DNA of 64,000 nucleotides from Salinisphaera hydrothermalis C41B8 (GCF_000732535.1 NZ_APNK01000001.1:248001-312000), one strand, 5' to 3'; positions 9,128 to 19,660 are shown, numbered from the stretch's first letter. Translations and numbers: made by a program. Notes: a model not told the origin generated them from the letters alone.

Positions 9128-9407
9128 GGGCGTGTTGAGGTTTCGGGCGAGCCCGCGCCAAGCGCTGTTTTGCGGCAAGACGAGGCGTAGCGAACGTGGC
9201 GTAGTCGTTCTACGCGAGAGAGCTACAACGCTGTATTGCCGTCGTGTCGTTAATTTAAGGGCGCTTGTCCCTTCGGGTTGGGCCGCAAATCCCGCCCGGC
9301 GGCGTTGCGAGCCTGGATCGTGACGCGCCACGACACGGCGGCTCGCGCCTTGCCGGACACGATTTGCGGACGCCAACGCGGCGCTCGCACGAAACCTCAA
9401 CACGCCC
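9128..9407. mobile_element. MITE-like element, copy B
   Basis: A 280-bp copy, nearly identical over long blocks to copy A but inverted. Its termini GGGCGTGTTGAGGTTTCG are almost perfect inverted repeats and it is flanked by TA on both sides (9126-9127 and 9408-9409), as expected for a TA target duplication. One arm of the internal 19-bp inverted repeat of copy A is replaced here by a different sequence near 9240-9265. It lies in the gap between two convergent genes and breaks nothing. Confidence 0.85.
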
Positions 9408-9440
9408 TAGCCCGCCGGTCGGGTCACTGGCCCGATGACG

Positions 9441-10013
9441 TCAGTCGACGGCCGCCTCGCTGCCGTCGAAGATCGGCAGATGACCGAGCGCGATGACATC
9501 GGACCAGTCGCTGCGATCGCCTTCGGTCATGATGGCGGCCTCGCCGGCGATGATGGCCCCGGCATGACCCATGATCTTGCGCATTGCTTCCAGCGTGGAA
9601 CCGGAGCTGATCACGTCGTCGACCAGCACGATGCGCGCCTCGGACACCAGCTCTCGATCCTTGGCATCCAGATACAGCGTCTGCTCGTCGCCGGTGGTAA
9701 TCGACCGCGTCGTCGCCGACAGCGCATCACCCATATAAGGCTTGTAGCTCTTACGCAGCACCACATAGGGACGCGCCGTTGCCACCGACAACGCATGCAC
9801 CAACGGAATCGATTTGGCTTCCGCGGTCACCAGCACGCTGTAGTCGAGTGCCGCCAGCCGATTGGCCAGCCCGCTCGCGGCCGCCTGCACCAACGCGGTG
9901 TCGCCCAGCACGTTGAGCACGGCGATGCGGACGCCCGACGCCACCTGGAACAGGGGCAGGTCGCGCTTGAGTCCGGCGATTTCGACGGGATAGGTGCGTT
10001 GCGTGGCTTCCAT
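9441..10013 (-). CDS. Adenine/xanthine-type phosphoribosyltransferase
   Basis: Purine phosphoribosyltransferase of the type I fold, 190 residues. The PRPP-binding motif is VLVDDVISSGSTL, and VTAEAKSIPLVHAL marks the family's N-terminal loop. It would convert a free purine base and PRPP to a nucleotide for salvage; adenine versus xanthine specificity is not decided here. The divergent promoter region is shared with the alcohol dehydrogenase gene. Confidence 0.82.
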   Translation of the reverse strand: MEATQRTYPVEIAGLKRDLPLFQVASGVRIAVLNVLGDTALVQAAASGLANRLAALDYSVLVTAEAKSIPLVHALSVATARPYVVLRKSYKPYMGDALSATTRSITTGDEQTLYLDAKDRELVSEARIVLVDDVISSGSTLEAMRKIMGHAGAIIAGEAAIMTEGDRSDWSDVIALGHLPIFDGSEAAVD

Positions 10014-10193
10014 CGGTTCGAGCGAGCTGGATTGGAGTCAGCGCTGCATTGTGCAACAGGCGGGGCGACAAATCTAAATCCGCTGTGTCTCGGCGCTGCA
10101 TGCCGGGCTCATGTAGTCTGGCTCCGATTGATTTATACCAACGCGGCGGCACGTGCCTATGCCCGCGCCGCCGGCGCAGCTCGCGAGGTCGCT

Positions 10194-11318
10194 ATGCAAA
10201 CCCGTGCCGCCGTACTGCACGAAATGGGTCCGAAACGCCCGTATTCCGAATCCAAACCGTTGTCGATCGAGACCGTGGAGCTGGCCGGCCCGGCTCGGGG
10301 CGAAGTCCTGGTCAAAATGCATGCCGCCGGGCTGTGTCATTCCGACCTGTCGAGCATCGATGGCAATCGCCCGCGGCCCACGCCGATGGTGCTAGGCCAC
10401 GAGGCCGCCGGCGAGATCGTGGAACTCGGCGAAGGCGTGACCGATTTCGCGATCGGCGATCATGTCGTGTGTGCCTTCGTGCCCAGCTGCGGCCATTGCC
10501 CGTACTGTGCCGACGGCCGCGCCGCACTCTGCACGCCCGGGGCCGAGGCGAACAACGCCGGCGTGATGCTGTCGGGCGGACGCCGGCTGTCGCAGAACGG
10601 CCATGAAGTGCATCACCATCTCGGTGTCTCCGGTTTCGCCGAATATGCCGTGGTCGCCACCGAGTCGCTGATCCGGATCGACAAATCGCTGGATTTCGAT
10701 ATCGCCGCGGTCTTCGGTTGTGCGGTGCTGACCGGCGTCGGGGCCGTGTTGCAGACCGCACGGATGCGGCTCGGTCAGAGTGTGCTGGTGGTTGGCCTGG
10801 GCGGTGTCGGGCTGTCGGCCGTACTGGGGGCCATCGCCGGCGGCGCATCGCAGATCATCGCGGCCGACATCGCGCCGGACAAGCTGGAAACCGCGCGCTC
10901 GCTGGGCGCCACCGCGACCGTCGATACCCGCGACGAACACGCGCTCGAACAGATTCGTGATCTCACCGGTGGGGGCGTGGATCTGGCCGCGGAGTTCGCC
11001 GGCGTCGACAAGGCGCTCGAATTCGCCTTTGCCGCTACCGGCAAGGGCGGCACGACCGTCACCGCCGGCCTGCAGCATCCCGATTCGCGCATGTCGCTGC
11101 CGGCGCTGACGCTGGTGGCACAGGAGCGCCGCCTGCTCGGCTCCTACCTCGGCGGCCACGTGCCCAAGCTCGATATCCCGGACTATATCGCGCTCTATCA
11201 GGCAGGCCGGCTGCCGGTCGATCGGCTGCTCACCCATCGTCTGACGCTCGACGAGATCAACCTCGGCTTCGAGCGTCTGGCCGCGGGCGAAGCCATTCGA
11301 CAGGTGATCCAATTCTGA
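10194..11318 (+). CDS. Zinc-dependent alcohol dehydrogenase
   Basis: Medium-chain dehydrogenase of 374 residues. Catalytic zinc ligands are seen in GLCHSDLSS and LGHEAAGEIVE. The structural zinc lobe is CGHCPYCADGRAALC (four Cys). The Rossmann motif is VVGLGGVGLSAV, followed by a D-x-x-x-D-K pattern (ADIAPDKLETA) indicating NAD(H). The overall form resembles class III-like/aryl-alcohol dehydrogenases. The ATG at 10194 is used; the longer open frame upstream crosses the divergent promoter and is not coding. Confidence 0.9.
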   Translation: MQTRAAVLHEMGPKRPYSESKPLSIETVELAGPARGEVLVKMHAAGLCHSDLSSIDGNRPRPTPMVLGHEAAGEIVELGEGVTDFAIGDHVVCAFVPSCGHCPYCADGRAALCTPGAEANNAGVMLSGGRRLSQNGHEVHHHLGVSGFAEYAVVATESLIRIDKSLDFDIAAVFGCAVLTGVGAVLQTARMRLGQSVLVVGLGGVGLSAVLGAIAGGASQIIAADIAPDKLETARSLGATATVDTRDEHALEQIRDLTGGGVDLAAEFAGVDKALEFAFAATGKGGTTVTAGLQHPDSRMSLPALTLVAQERRLLGSYLGGHVPKLDIPDYIALYQAGRLPVDRLLTHRLTLDEINLGFERLAAGEAIRQVIQF

Positions 11319-11429
11319 GCGCTCGTTCGTATAAGTTCCGGACACCGCGCCGGAACGTCGCGCCCATTGCGATGTCCGATCCTCATGCGCTCGACGGGCC
11401 GGGCTAATCGGCCCTCAAAGGAGTTCTCG

Positions 11430-11885
11430 ATGTTTCGTCGTCTGATTGTCGCCAGTGTTCTGCTGTTCGTCGCCGCGACCGCCGTCGCGGCCCCGGCCCA
11501 GAGCTTCACCATTGTGGGACGCAATGATCTGCGTTTCTCTCAGGACCACATCACCGTTGCGCCTGGCCAGAAAGTCACGATCAAGCTGGTGAACAAATCG
11601 CATCTGCCGGCCTCGGCCATGTCGCACAACTGGGTGTTGCTCAAGCAAGGCACCGATGCCGGCGCCTTCGACAACGCGGCCCGAAGCGCCGCGAACAACG
11701 ATTACATTCCGAAATCCATGAGCAATCGCATCATTGCGCATACCGCCATGGTCGGCGGCGGCCATAGCGACACGGTGACCTTCACCGCGCCGAAAAAGAC
11801 CGGCGACTATGAATACATCTGTACGTTCCCGGGCCATTTCCGGGCCGGCATGAAAGGCACGCTGACTGTATCGAGCACGAATTGA
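11430..11885 (+). CDS. azu: Azurin (blue copper protein)
   Basis: Periplasmic type 1 copper electron carrier. It has 151 residues including a signal peptide of about 21. Copper ligands are readable: His66 (AMSHNW), Cys131, His136 and Met141 in YICTFPGHFRAGM. Only one Cys is present, so the disulfide found in classical azurins is absent. AAAGGAG lies just before the ATG. A possible partner enzyme is not obvious in the neighbourhood. Confidence 0.9.
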   Translation: MFRRLIVASVLLFVAATAVAAPAQSFTIVGRNDLRFSQDHITVAPGQKVTIKLVNKSHLPASAMSHNWVLLKQGTDAGAFDNAARSAANNDYIPKSMSNRIIAHTAMVGGGHSDTVTFTAPKKTGDYEYICTFPGHFRAGMKGTLTVSSTN

Positions 11886-11895
11886 TCGCGCCCCG

Positions 11896-11925
11896 TTGAT
11901 TTTGCGAAAAACGCCGTCAAATCAA
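11896..11925. promoter_or_regulatory. Inverted repeat between azurin and old yellow enzyme genes
   Basis: TTGATTT and AAATCAA, 7 bp each, separated by 16 nt, 27 nt before the next start codon. No T tract follows, so an operator for the downstream oxidoreductase is as plausible as a weak terminator. Confidence 0.3.
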
Positions 11926-11952
11926 ACGCGTTAGTGTTCATCAAGGATATTC

Positions 11953-13062
11953 ATGCCTTACGACAAACTGCTTTCACCGATTCGCTTCGGCTCGCTGGAA
12001 CTGCCTAATCGCGTTGTCATGGCGCCGCTCACGCGCGCCCGCTGCCCCGATCTGGTACCGGGCGAGATGCAGCAGACCTATTATGCCCAGCGCGCCAATG
12101 CCGGGCTGATCATCTCGGAGGCCACCAACATCTCCGAATCGGCCCGTGGCTATGTCTATACCCCGGGCATTTTCACCGACGAACAGGAGGCCGGCTGGTC
12201 GAAGGTGGTCGACGCGGTGCACGACGCCGGTGGGCGCATGTGCCTGCAGCTCTGGCACGTCGGCCGCATCGGCCATGGAATGGTGCATCCGGACGGCCGC
12301 AAGCCGGTCGCGCCCAGCGCGCTCAAGGCCGAAGGCGCGGAATGCTACGTCGAGTTCGAGGACGGCAGCTCGGGGAATCATCCGACATCGACCCCGCGCG
12401 CCCTGGAAACCAAAGAAATTCCGGACGTCATCGACGAATACCGCCAGGCAGCGATCCGTGCCAAGCGGGCCGGCTTCGACATGGTGGAAGTGCATGCCGC
12501 CAACGCCTATCTACTGCAGCAGTTCATGGCCACCGGCGCCAATAAACGCACGGACGCCTACGGCGGTTCGGTGGAAAACCGTGCACGGCTGACGCTCGAA
12601 GTCGTCGATGCCGTGGTCGAGGTGATGGGCGCCGATCGGGTCGGTATCCGCATTTCCCCGTTCATCGAGATCTTCGGCCTGACCGACGACGAGCCCAAAG
12701 CCATGGCCTTCCATCTGGCCGAGCAGCTCGAACAACGCGGCCTGGCCTATCTGCACATCAACGAACCGGACTGGGCCGGCGGCGATATCAAGCTCACCGA
12801 CGATTTCCGGGCCGCGATGCGCCAGCGCTTCGCCAGCGGCGCGCTGATCTACTGTGGCCACTACACGGCCGAGCGTGCCGAAAAGCTGATCGAGGACGAT
12901 TACGGCGACGGTGCCGCCTTCGGCCGGCCCTACATCGCCAATCCGGACCTCGTGGCCCGCTTCGCTCGGGATGCGGCGCTGAACGAGCCGGACCCGTCGA
13001 CCTTCTATGGCGGCGACGAGCACGGCTATACCGATTACCCGACCCTCGAACAGGCTCAGTAA
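11953..13062 (+). CDS. Old yellow enzyme family alkene reductase (NemA-like)
   Basis: FMN-dependent NAD(P)H:enone reductase of 369 residues with a TIM-barrel fold. Family features: MAPLTRARCPD near the N-terminus, LQLWHVGR, the substrate-activating His/Asn pair in EVHAANAYLLQQF, GGSVENRARL, and the phosphate-binding FGRPYIANPDL. Such enzymes reduce activated C=C bonds and nitro compounds, often as detoxification of electrophiles. AAGGA lies upstream of the ATG. It converges on the nickel transporter gene. Confidence 0.9.
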   Translation: MPYDKLLSPIRFGSLELPNRVVMAPLTRARCPDLVPGEMQQTYYAQRANAGLIISEATNISESARGYVYTPGIFTDEQEAGWSKVVDAVHDAGGRMCLQLWHVGRIGHGMVHPDGRKPVAPSALKAEGAECYVEFEDGSSGNHPTSTPRALETKEIPDVIDEYRQAAIRAKRAGFDMVEVHAANAYLLQQFMATGANKRTDAYGGSVENRARLTLEVVDAVVEVMGADRVGIRISPFIEIFGLTDDEPKAMAFHLAEQLEQRGLAYLHINEPDWAGGDIKLTDDFRAAMRQRFASGALIYCGHYTAERAEKLIEDDYGDGAAFGRPYIANPDLVARFARDAALNEPDPSTFYGGDEHGYTDYPTLEQAQ

Positions 13063-13086
13063 CGGGCCTGGGGCTGATCGACAACG

Positions 13087-13125
13087 GACCCGGCGGCGCG
13101 TCTAATCGCGTCGCCGGACCGGGTC
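13087..13125. terminator. Possible bidirectional terminator hairpin
   Basis: Long imperfect GC-rich stem (GACCCGGCGGCGCG against CGCGTCGCCGGACCGGGTC) between converging genes. There is no T run on either side, so the call is tentative. Confidence 0.45.
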
Positions 13126-14152
13126 ACCCCGTCGGCATCACGCTCGGGGCACGTCGATGCCGGCGATACCACAGCGCCCACGCCAGCAAGAAAACCAGCA
13201 CCACGGCCGCGCCCATCAATCCACTGGGCAACAAGGCCAAGCTACGGGCGAGCCAACCGCCTGGCGCCCATTGGTCGACGATCAGCTCGCCCCATTCCAG
13301 CAGACTTACCAACAGCGCAACCGTCACGGAAAACGCGGTGACCGCAATATTGAAGCCCAGGCGCCGGCCGGCCCCGGCCTGCCCCCAGCCATAAGCCCGT
13401 TGCATGAAATAGCCGTTGGCGGAGTCCATCAGCGTCATACCGGCGGCGAACAGCAACGGCAGCGCCATGATCATCCAGGGCGACCACAGCGTGTTTTGTG
13501 CCGCCGTGGCAGACAGGCCCAGCAACGCGACCTCTGTGGCCGTATCGAAGCCCAGGCCAAAGGCCACGCCCACGGGATACATCTTCCATCCGGCGTCGAC
13601 CCAGCGATAGCCGCGGCCGATCCATCGCGACATGACACCACGCCGAGCCAGCAACGCCTCGACCGTTGCATCGCGATCGGAAGCCGGCATTCGGCGCTGG
13701 CGCCACAGGCCCCGCAGGACCTGGAGATTGAGCACGCCGATCAGGCCGAGAAACGTGGCCGACACGATGGTGCCGATCACCCCGCCCAGGCCGGCAATAT
13801 CCCCCATATGTGCGTTGACCTGGCGGGCAAATAGCGCCGTCAGCAAACACAACAGGAACACGACGGTCGAATGCCCGAGCGAGAATGCGAATCCCACCGA
13901 TGTCGCGCGGCGACCATCGCGCACGAGCTTGCGCGTGACGTTGTCGATGGCGGCGATATGGTCGATATCGAAGGCATGCCGCAAGCCGAACAGATAGGCC
14001 AATCCGGCCAGACCGAACAACAGCACGCCCTGGGTCGCGGCCAGTGCCAACACCGCGAATCCGGCGAGATGCAGCAGCGCGACCGCGACAACCACACCGC
14101 GAACCGACGCACCGCGACGCCCGGCGTCAAGTTCATGCTTCAAACCGGACAT
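13124..14152 (-). CDS. NiCoT-family nickel/cobalt transporter (HoxN/NixA type)
   Basis: Membrane permease that imports Ni2+ (or Co2+), here presumably for urease. It has 342 residues with about eight hydrophobic segments. The NiCoT signature RHAFDIDHIAAIDN in helix 2 is intact, as are FSLGHSTVVF and GLGFDTATEVALLG. The ATG at 14152 is preferred; a TTG at 14179 would extend it by nine residues. It lies at the 3' end of the urease locus, after the permease gene. Confidence 0.9.
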   Translation of the reverse strand: MSGLKHELDAGRRGASVRGVVVAVALLHLAGFAVLALAATQGVLLFGLAGLAYLFGLRHAFDIDHIAAIDNVTRKLVRDGRRATSVGFAFSLGHSTVVFLLCLLTALFARQVNAHMGDIAGLGGVIGTIVSATFLGLIGVLNLQVLRGLWRQRRMPASDRDATVEALLARRGVMSRWIGRGYRWVDAGWKMYPVGVAFGLGFDTATEVALLGLSATAAQNTLWSPWMIMALPLLFAAGMTLMDSANGYFMQRAYGWGQAGAGRRLGFNIAVTAFSVTVALLVSLLEWGELIVDQWAPGGWLARSLALLPSGLMGAAVVLVFLLAWALWYRRHRRAPSVMPTG

Positions 14153-14248
14153 CCCTGTACATCGAAACCCTCCGTCCAACCGTAACGTGCGACGAGCGCC
14201 TTGGCTGCGCTCTTTACGCAGATCACCCGGTGCAATGGCTAGTGCACG

Positions 14249-15880
14249 CTAACTCGCCCCGAGCGGCTCCACGGCACGACACAAGGAGCAGACCACCCCG
14301 TTGTGGTGGGCCGAATACAGCACGTCGGGCCGTTCGAAATCGGCGTTGCAGGCCGTGCAGGCGTATATCGCGCTGGACGGCGTGCCGTCCTCGGTGAAGC
14401 GCGGCGCATTGACGCCGTCTTCGCTCTTTCGCAGATAGAACCGCCCGCGCGTAGCGATCGCCAGAATCGGAGGACACACCACGCCGACCGCCACCGCGAT
14501 CAACGGCGGATAGGACGACAGAAACGCGCCCAGCACGCCGAAGTAGGCCGCAATGGCCAGTCCCGCGGCGAGGATGAACGATACCGTGCCGACCGGATTG
14601 ATCGGGTACAGCATGCCACGCCGGAACTCCGGTAGCTTGGGCGAAATACCCAGCATGTACTTGTTGATCACGATATCCGTGGCTACGACGACCACCCACG
14701 CGATCGCGCAATTGGAGTAAAAGCCCAGAATGTTGTTCAGTACGGCGAACATATCGCCTTCCATGAGCGCCAGCGCGATACTAACGTTGACCACCACGAA
14801 CACCACGCGCCCCGGGTAATGCCGCGTGATGCGGGTGAAGGCATTGGTCCAGGCGAGCGACCCCGAATAGGCATTGGTGACGTTGATCTTGATCTGGCTG
14901 ATCACGACCAGCACCACGGACAACGCCAGTGCCAGCCACATCGGCACCATGTCGGAAAAGATCGAGACGAACTGGCGGACCGGCTCGGTGGCGGCGGAGC
15001 CCGCGACCTTCGACAGCAGATAGAACGCCAGCAGCGCGCCGATCATCTGTTTGATCGCGCCGAGCACGACCCAGCCCGGCCCGGCCGCCAGCACCGCCGT
15101 CCACCACTGGCGACGGTTGTCGGCCGTTTTCGCCGGCATGAAGCGCAGATAATCGATCTGCTCGCCGATCTGGCCCATCAAGGCGAGCACGACACCGGCG
15201 CCCAACATGACCGCTGCGAGACTGACACCGCCGTAGCCTTGCGTGCCGGTATATTGCAGCCAGTCACCCACCACCTGCGGCTTGGCCGAGACCAGATAGA
15301 TGACCGGCGCCGCCATCAGGACCAGCCAGAACGGCGTAGTCCAGAGCTGGAGTTTCGACAGTGCCTTCATGCCGTAGATCACCAGCGGCAGCACGATCAT
15401 CGTGGCGATCAGGTAACCCAGCCAGAGCGGGATGCCGAGGCCGACGAGCAAGCCCTGGGCCATGATCGAGCCTTCGAGGGCGAAGAAGATGAAAGTAAAC
15501 GACGCAAAGATGATCGCGGTGAGCACCGAGCCGTAGTAGCCGAAACCGGCGCCGCGCGTGATCAGATCCAGATCGATGTTGTAGCGCGCCGCGTAATACG
15601 CCACCGGCAGGCCGGTGATGAAGATGAGCGCGGCCGCAAACAGGATCGCCAGAATGGCATTTGCCGTGCCGTAGCTGATCGCGATACTCGCGCCGATCGA
15701 GAAATCGGCCAGATAGGCAATCCCGCCGAGTGCCGTGATGGCCACCGTCATCGGCCCCCAGCGCCGAAAGGAATGCGGCGCATAACGCAGGGTGTAGTCC
15801 TCCAGCGTCTCGTTCTTTGCGCCGGAGGCATCGTCCTCGGGACGGAACAGCGTTTCGCTCGTACTGGCCACATCGATCAC
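14249..15880 (-). CDS. NCS1-type permease with C-terminal zinc ribbon
   Basis: Nucleobase:cation symporter-1 (cytosine/allantoin permease) relative, about 543 residues. Roughly twelve membrane segments are seen, beginning after YTLRYAPHSFRRWGPM. The last 45 residues form an unusual cytosolic tail, YACTACNADFERP followed by GVVCSLCRAVE: two CxxC pairs 19 residues apart, as in a zinc ribbon. No ATG fits; GTG codons at 15880, 15871 and 15952 are possible starts. Its place between ureG and the nickel transporter suggests uptake of urea or a ureide or purine that yields urea, but the substrate is inferred. Confidence 0.8.
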   Translation of the reverse strand: MIDVASTSETLFRPEDDASGAKNETLEDYTLRYAPHSFRRWGPMTVAITALGGIAYLADFSIGASIAISYGTANAILAILFAAALIFITGLPVAYYAARYNIDLDLITRGAGFGYYGSVLTAIIFASFTFIFFALEGSIMAQGLLVGLGIPLWLGYLIATMIVLPLVIYGMKALSKLQLWTTPFWLVLMAAPVIYLVSAKPQVVGDWLQYTGTQGYGGVSLAAVMLGAGVVLALMGQIGEQIDYLRFMPAKTADNRRQWWTAVLAAGPGWVVLGAIKQMIGALLAFYLLSKVAGSAATEPVRQFVSIFSDMVPMWLALALSVVLVVISQIKINVTNAYSGSLAWTNAFTRITRHYPGRVVFVVVNVSIALALMEGDMFAVLNNILGFYSNCAIAWVVVVATDIVINKYMLGISPKLPEFRRGMLYPINPVGTVSFILAAGLAIAAYFGVLGAFLSSYPPLIAVAVGVVCPPILAIATRGRFYLRKSEDGVNAPRFTEDGTPSSAIYACTACNADFERPDVLYSAHHNGVVCSLCRAVEPLGAS

Positions 15881-16044
15881 CGGTTGGAAACTCGAGTGGT
15901 GTTCAGAGCAATGTTGATGCCAGCTACCAGCCAGCCCTGTATCGACGTGCACCGGGGGCGGGCCCTGTGCTTGCGCAAGCGCTCAACAACGCGTCAGACG
16001 CCCCGACCCGGTGCATTTGCACCAGAGCGGAGCGTTGATCCCCG

Positions 16045-16656
16045 CTATGCCAGCACGCCTTCGCGTTCGATGAACGCCATGATGTCAGTCAGCCCATCGC
16101 CGGCACGCAGGTTGGTGAACAGCGTTGGACGATCGCCGCGCATCATCTTGGCGTCCCGATCCATAACGTCGAGCGAGGCCCCGACATATGGCGCCAGATC
16201 GGTCTTGTTGATCACCAGCAGATCCGAACGCGTGATGCCCGGACCGCCCTTGCGCGGGATCTTGTCGCCGGCCGAGACGTCGATGACATAAAGAGTCAGA
16301 TCCGACAGTTCCGGCGAGAACGTCGCGGCCAGGTTATCGCCGCCGCTTTCGATCAGGATTACGTCGAGATCGTCGAACGTCGCGGTCAGTTCGTCGATGG
16401 CGGCCAGATTGGCCGAGGCATCCTCGCGAATCGCGGTATGCGGGCAGCCTCCCGTCTCCACGCCGCGAATCCGTTCTTCCGGCAAGGCGCCGCTGCGAAT
16501 CAGGAAATCGGCGTCCTCGCGGGTATAGATATCGTTGGTCACGACGGCAATCGAATACTTGTCGCGCATGGCCTTGCACAACGCATCGGTCAGTGCCGTC
16601 TTGCCGGATCCCACCGGGCCACCGATACCGACGCGCAGCGGCGATTGCTTGTCCAT
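16045..16656 (-). CDS. ureG: Urease accessory GTPase UreG
   Basis: SIMIBI-class GTPase that drives nickel delivery to the urease active site with UreE, UreF and UreD. It has 203 residues. The P-loop is GGPVGSGKT near the N-terminus; [15 protein letters not shown] and the CPH metal motif ([11 protein letters not shown]) are intact; [10 protein letters not shown] is the guanine specificity motif. The ATG at 16656 follows AGAGGTAAGT; an earlier in-frame ATG at 16683 overlaps ureF and is less likely. Confidence 0.97.
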   Translation of the reverse strand: MDKQSPLRVGIGGPVGSGKTALTDALCKAMRDKYSIAVVTNDIYTREDADFLIRSGALPEERIRGVETGGCPHTAIREDASANLAAIDELTATFDDLDVILIESGGDNLAATFSPELSDLTLYVIDVSAGDKIPRKGGPGITRSDLLVINKTDLAPYVGASLDVMDRDAKMMRGDRPTLFTNLRAGDGLTDIMAFIEREGVLA

Positions 16657-16679
16657 ACTTACCTCTTGCAGGTGATCGA

Positions 16680-17367
16680 TCACGACCGGTAGAGCCGTGA
16701 ATACATCGTTTCGTGAGCGGTGCTGGCCAGAGTGACGCCGGGCAGCGATCCGCCCAACTCCTTATCGGTCAGCTCAAAGGCGCGCGCGACCGCCGCCGGC
16801 ACATGCTGTGCCAGTTCGAACAACAGGATCTGGCCGCGCGTCTGCCCCAGCGGCACGAGTTTCACGGCCGCCAACACTTGGTTTTCTAGCCAGGCCCATG
16901 CCAGCCCCGACGCCGCACTGCGGGCATCGATCCGCCAGCGTGTGGCCGCCAGAGCCCAGAGGGCTGCGAACGACACATCATCGGCCTGCGCCCCGCCGAT
17001 GCGCCAATCGGCAGCGCCCGCCTCGCCCATACCGTCGAGCAAAGTGGCGAGCGCGTGTCCGAGATGACGTTCCTGAGCCCGGCGTTCGGCGGTCTCGCGC
17101 GAGGTCAGCAGATATCGGCTCCAATCCTGCACGCACCCGATATCCCCGGCTTCCCAAGCCACATGCAACCGGCCATAGATCGCCAGATCGAGCGGTACGA
17201 GCGTCGCCTCCAGACTGGCCGCGAGCCAGTCGCGTACATCGCGCTCATGGCGCAGCCAGCCGCGCTCGACCGCGGCTTCCAGCCCTTCGGAATACGCGAA
17301 AGCACCGACCGGCAGCGATGGGCTGGCGAGTTGCAGCAATCGCTGCAGCGCGAGCGCCTCGTCGGCT

Positions 17368-17375
<8 letters not shown>
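16680..17375 (-). CDS. ureF: Urease accessory protein UreF
   Basis: All-helical chaperone that bridges UreD-urease and UreG and gates GTPase activity. It has 231 residues; [21 protein letters not shown] is the family's N-terminal signature and the C-terminus ends near MYSRLYRS, typical of UreF. Its start overlaps the ureE end by 8 nt, indicating translational coupling. Confidence 0.95.
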
Positions 17376-17916
<541 letters not shown>

Positions 17917-17956
17917 GTCGTTATGGAGAGCTATGAGGTCGACGCCGAGCGTCGAA

Positions 17957-19660
17957 CTAGAACAGAAAATAACGCTGTGCCAGCGGCAGTTCCGCCGCCG
18001 GTTCACAGACCAGCAGTTCGCCGTCGGCCCGGACATCGTAGGTCTGGGGGTCGACCTCGATATGGGGCAAGGCGTCGTTGTTGCGCATATCGGCCTTGGA
18101 CAATTGCCGGGTGCCGGTCACCGCGACCAGCCGCTTGCGCAGGCCGAGCTGTTCGCCGATGCCGGCCGCCAGTGCGGCCGCCGAGGTGAACGTCACCGAT
18201 GTCGCGGTGCGCGAGCGGCCATAGGCGCCGAACATCGGTCGGTAGTGTACCGGCTGGGGCGTGGGAATCGAGGCGTTCGGATCGCCCATCGGCGCCATGG
18301 CGATCGCGCCGCCCTTGATGATCGTCGCCGGCTTGGTGCCAAAAAACGCCGGCTTCCACAGTACGAGATCCGCCAGCTTGCCCACCTCGACCGAGCCCAC
18401 CTCGTGCGCGATGCCGTGCGTGATCGCCGGGTTGATGGTGTATTTGGCGATATAACGCTTGACGCGTTCGTTGTCCGCCCTTTCGGAATCGCCCGGGGCG
18501 GGCCCGCGCTGGACGCGCATCTTGTGGGCGGTCTGCCATGTCCGGGTGATGACTTCGCCCACGCGGCCCATGGCCTGGGAATCGGAAGCGATCATGGAGA
18601 ACGCGCCGAGATCATGGAGGATGTCTTCGGCGGCGATGGTTTCACGCCGGATGCGCGAATCGGCGAACGCCACATCCTCGGCGATCGACGGGCTCAGGTG
18701 ATGACAGACCATGAGCATGTCGAGATGCTCGTCGACCGTGTTGGCCGTATACGGCCGCGTCGGATTGGTGCTCGAGGGCAGCACGTTGGGTTTGCCGGCC
18801 GCGGTGATGATGTCCGGCGCATGGCCGCCGCCCGCGCCCTCGGTGTGATAGGTATGAATCACCCGGTCCTTGAAGGCGGCGAAGGTATCTTCGACGAAGC
18901 CGGATTCGTTGAGGGTGTCGGTATGAATGGCCACCTGGACATCGGTTTCGTCGGCCACGGTCAGACAGTTGTCGATGGCGGCCGGCGTCGTGCCCCAGTC
19001 CTCGTGCAGCTTCAGCCCGCAGGCGCCGGCGAGAACCTGCTCGTGCAACGGGCCGGGCAGACTGGCATTGCCCTTGCCGAGGAAACCGAGGTTCATGGGA
19101 AATGCATCGGCGGCTTCGAGCATGCGATGCATGTGCCAGGGGCCCGGGGTGGCCGTCGTGGCCTTGGTCCCAGTCGCCGGACCCGTACCGCCGCCGATCA
19201 TGGTGGTCACGCCCGAGGCCAGCGCTTCCTCGATCTGCTGCGGGCAGACGAAATGAATATGCGCGTCGATGCCGCCGGCGGTCAGAATCTGGCCCTCGCC
19301 GGCGATGATTTCCGTGCCCGGCCCGATCACGATCTCGACGCCGTCCATGACGTCCGGATTGCCGGCCTTGCCGATGCCGGATATACGGCCGGCCGAGATG
19401 CCGACATCGGCCTTCACGATGCCCCACCAGTCGAGGATCACCACATTGGTGATCACCGTATCGGCGGCGACATCGTTCCCGTGCTGGCTCTGCCCCATGC
19501 CGTCACGCACGACCTTGCCGCCGCCGAACTTCACTTCGTCGCCGTAATGGCCGTTATCGGACTCGATCTGGATGACCAGGGCGGTATCGCCGAGCCGCAC
19601 GCGGTCGCCCGCCGCGGGCCCGAACATCTCGGCGTAAGCCGTGCGGTCCATACGTGTCAT
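17957..19660 (-). CDS. ureC: Urease alpha subunit
   Basis: Catalytic subunit hydrolysing urea to ammonia and carbamate. It has 567 residues. Active-site residues match the Klebsiella numbering: His134/His136 (DAHIHF), carbamylated Lys217 in GLKLHEDWG, His320 in MVCHHLSP and Asp360 in [10 protein letters not shown]. It overlaps ureB by 4 nt. Intact, with no missing catalytic residue. The large antisense frame on the plus strand is a codon-bias artefact. Confidence 0.98.
   Translation of the reverse strand: MTRMDRTAYAEMFGPAAGDRVRLGDTALVIQIESDNGHYGDEVKFGGGKVVRDGMGQSQHGNDVAADTVITNVVILDWWGIVKADVGISAGRISGIGKAGNPDVMDGVEIVIGPGTEIIAGEGQILTAGGIDAHIHFVCPQQIEEALASGVTTMIGGGTGPATGTKATTATPGPWHMHRMLEAADAFPMNLGFLGKGNASLPGPLHEQVLAGACGLKLHEDWGTTPAAIDNCLTVADETDVQVAIHTDTLNESGFVEDTFAAFKDRVIHTYHTEGAGGGHAPDIITAAGKPNVLPSSTNPTRPYTANTVDEHLDMLMVCHHLSPSIAEDVAFADSRIRRETIAAEDILHDLGAFSMIASDSQAMGRVGEVITRTWQTAHKMRVQRGPAPGDSERADNERVKRYIAKYTINPAITHGIAHEVGSVEVGKLADLVLWKPAFFGTKPATIIKGGAIAMAPMGDPNASIPTPQPVHYRPMFGAYGRSRTATSVTFTSAAALAAGIGEQLGLRKRLVAVTGTRQLSKADMRNNDALPHIEVDPQTYDVRADGELLVCEPAAELPLAQRYFLF

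Noticed and set aside
9435-10193. N-terminal extension of the alcohol dehydrogenase
   Set aside because: It is antisense to the phosphoribosyltransferase and crosses the divergent promoter; the enzyme N-terminus matches the family from the ATG at 10194.
14819-16291. Plus-strand frame of 490 codons opposite the NCS1 permease and ureG
   Set aside because: Same codon-bias effect; the product is dominated by Arg, Gln, Asp and His, and the opposite strand encodes clear membrane and GTPase proteins.
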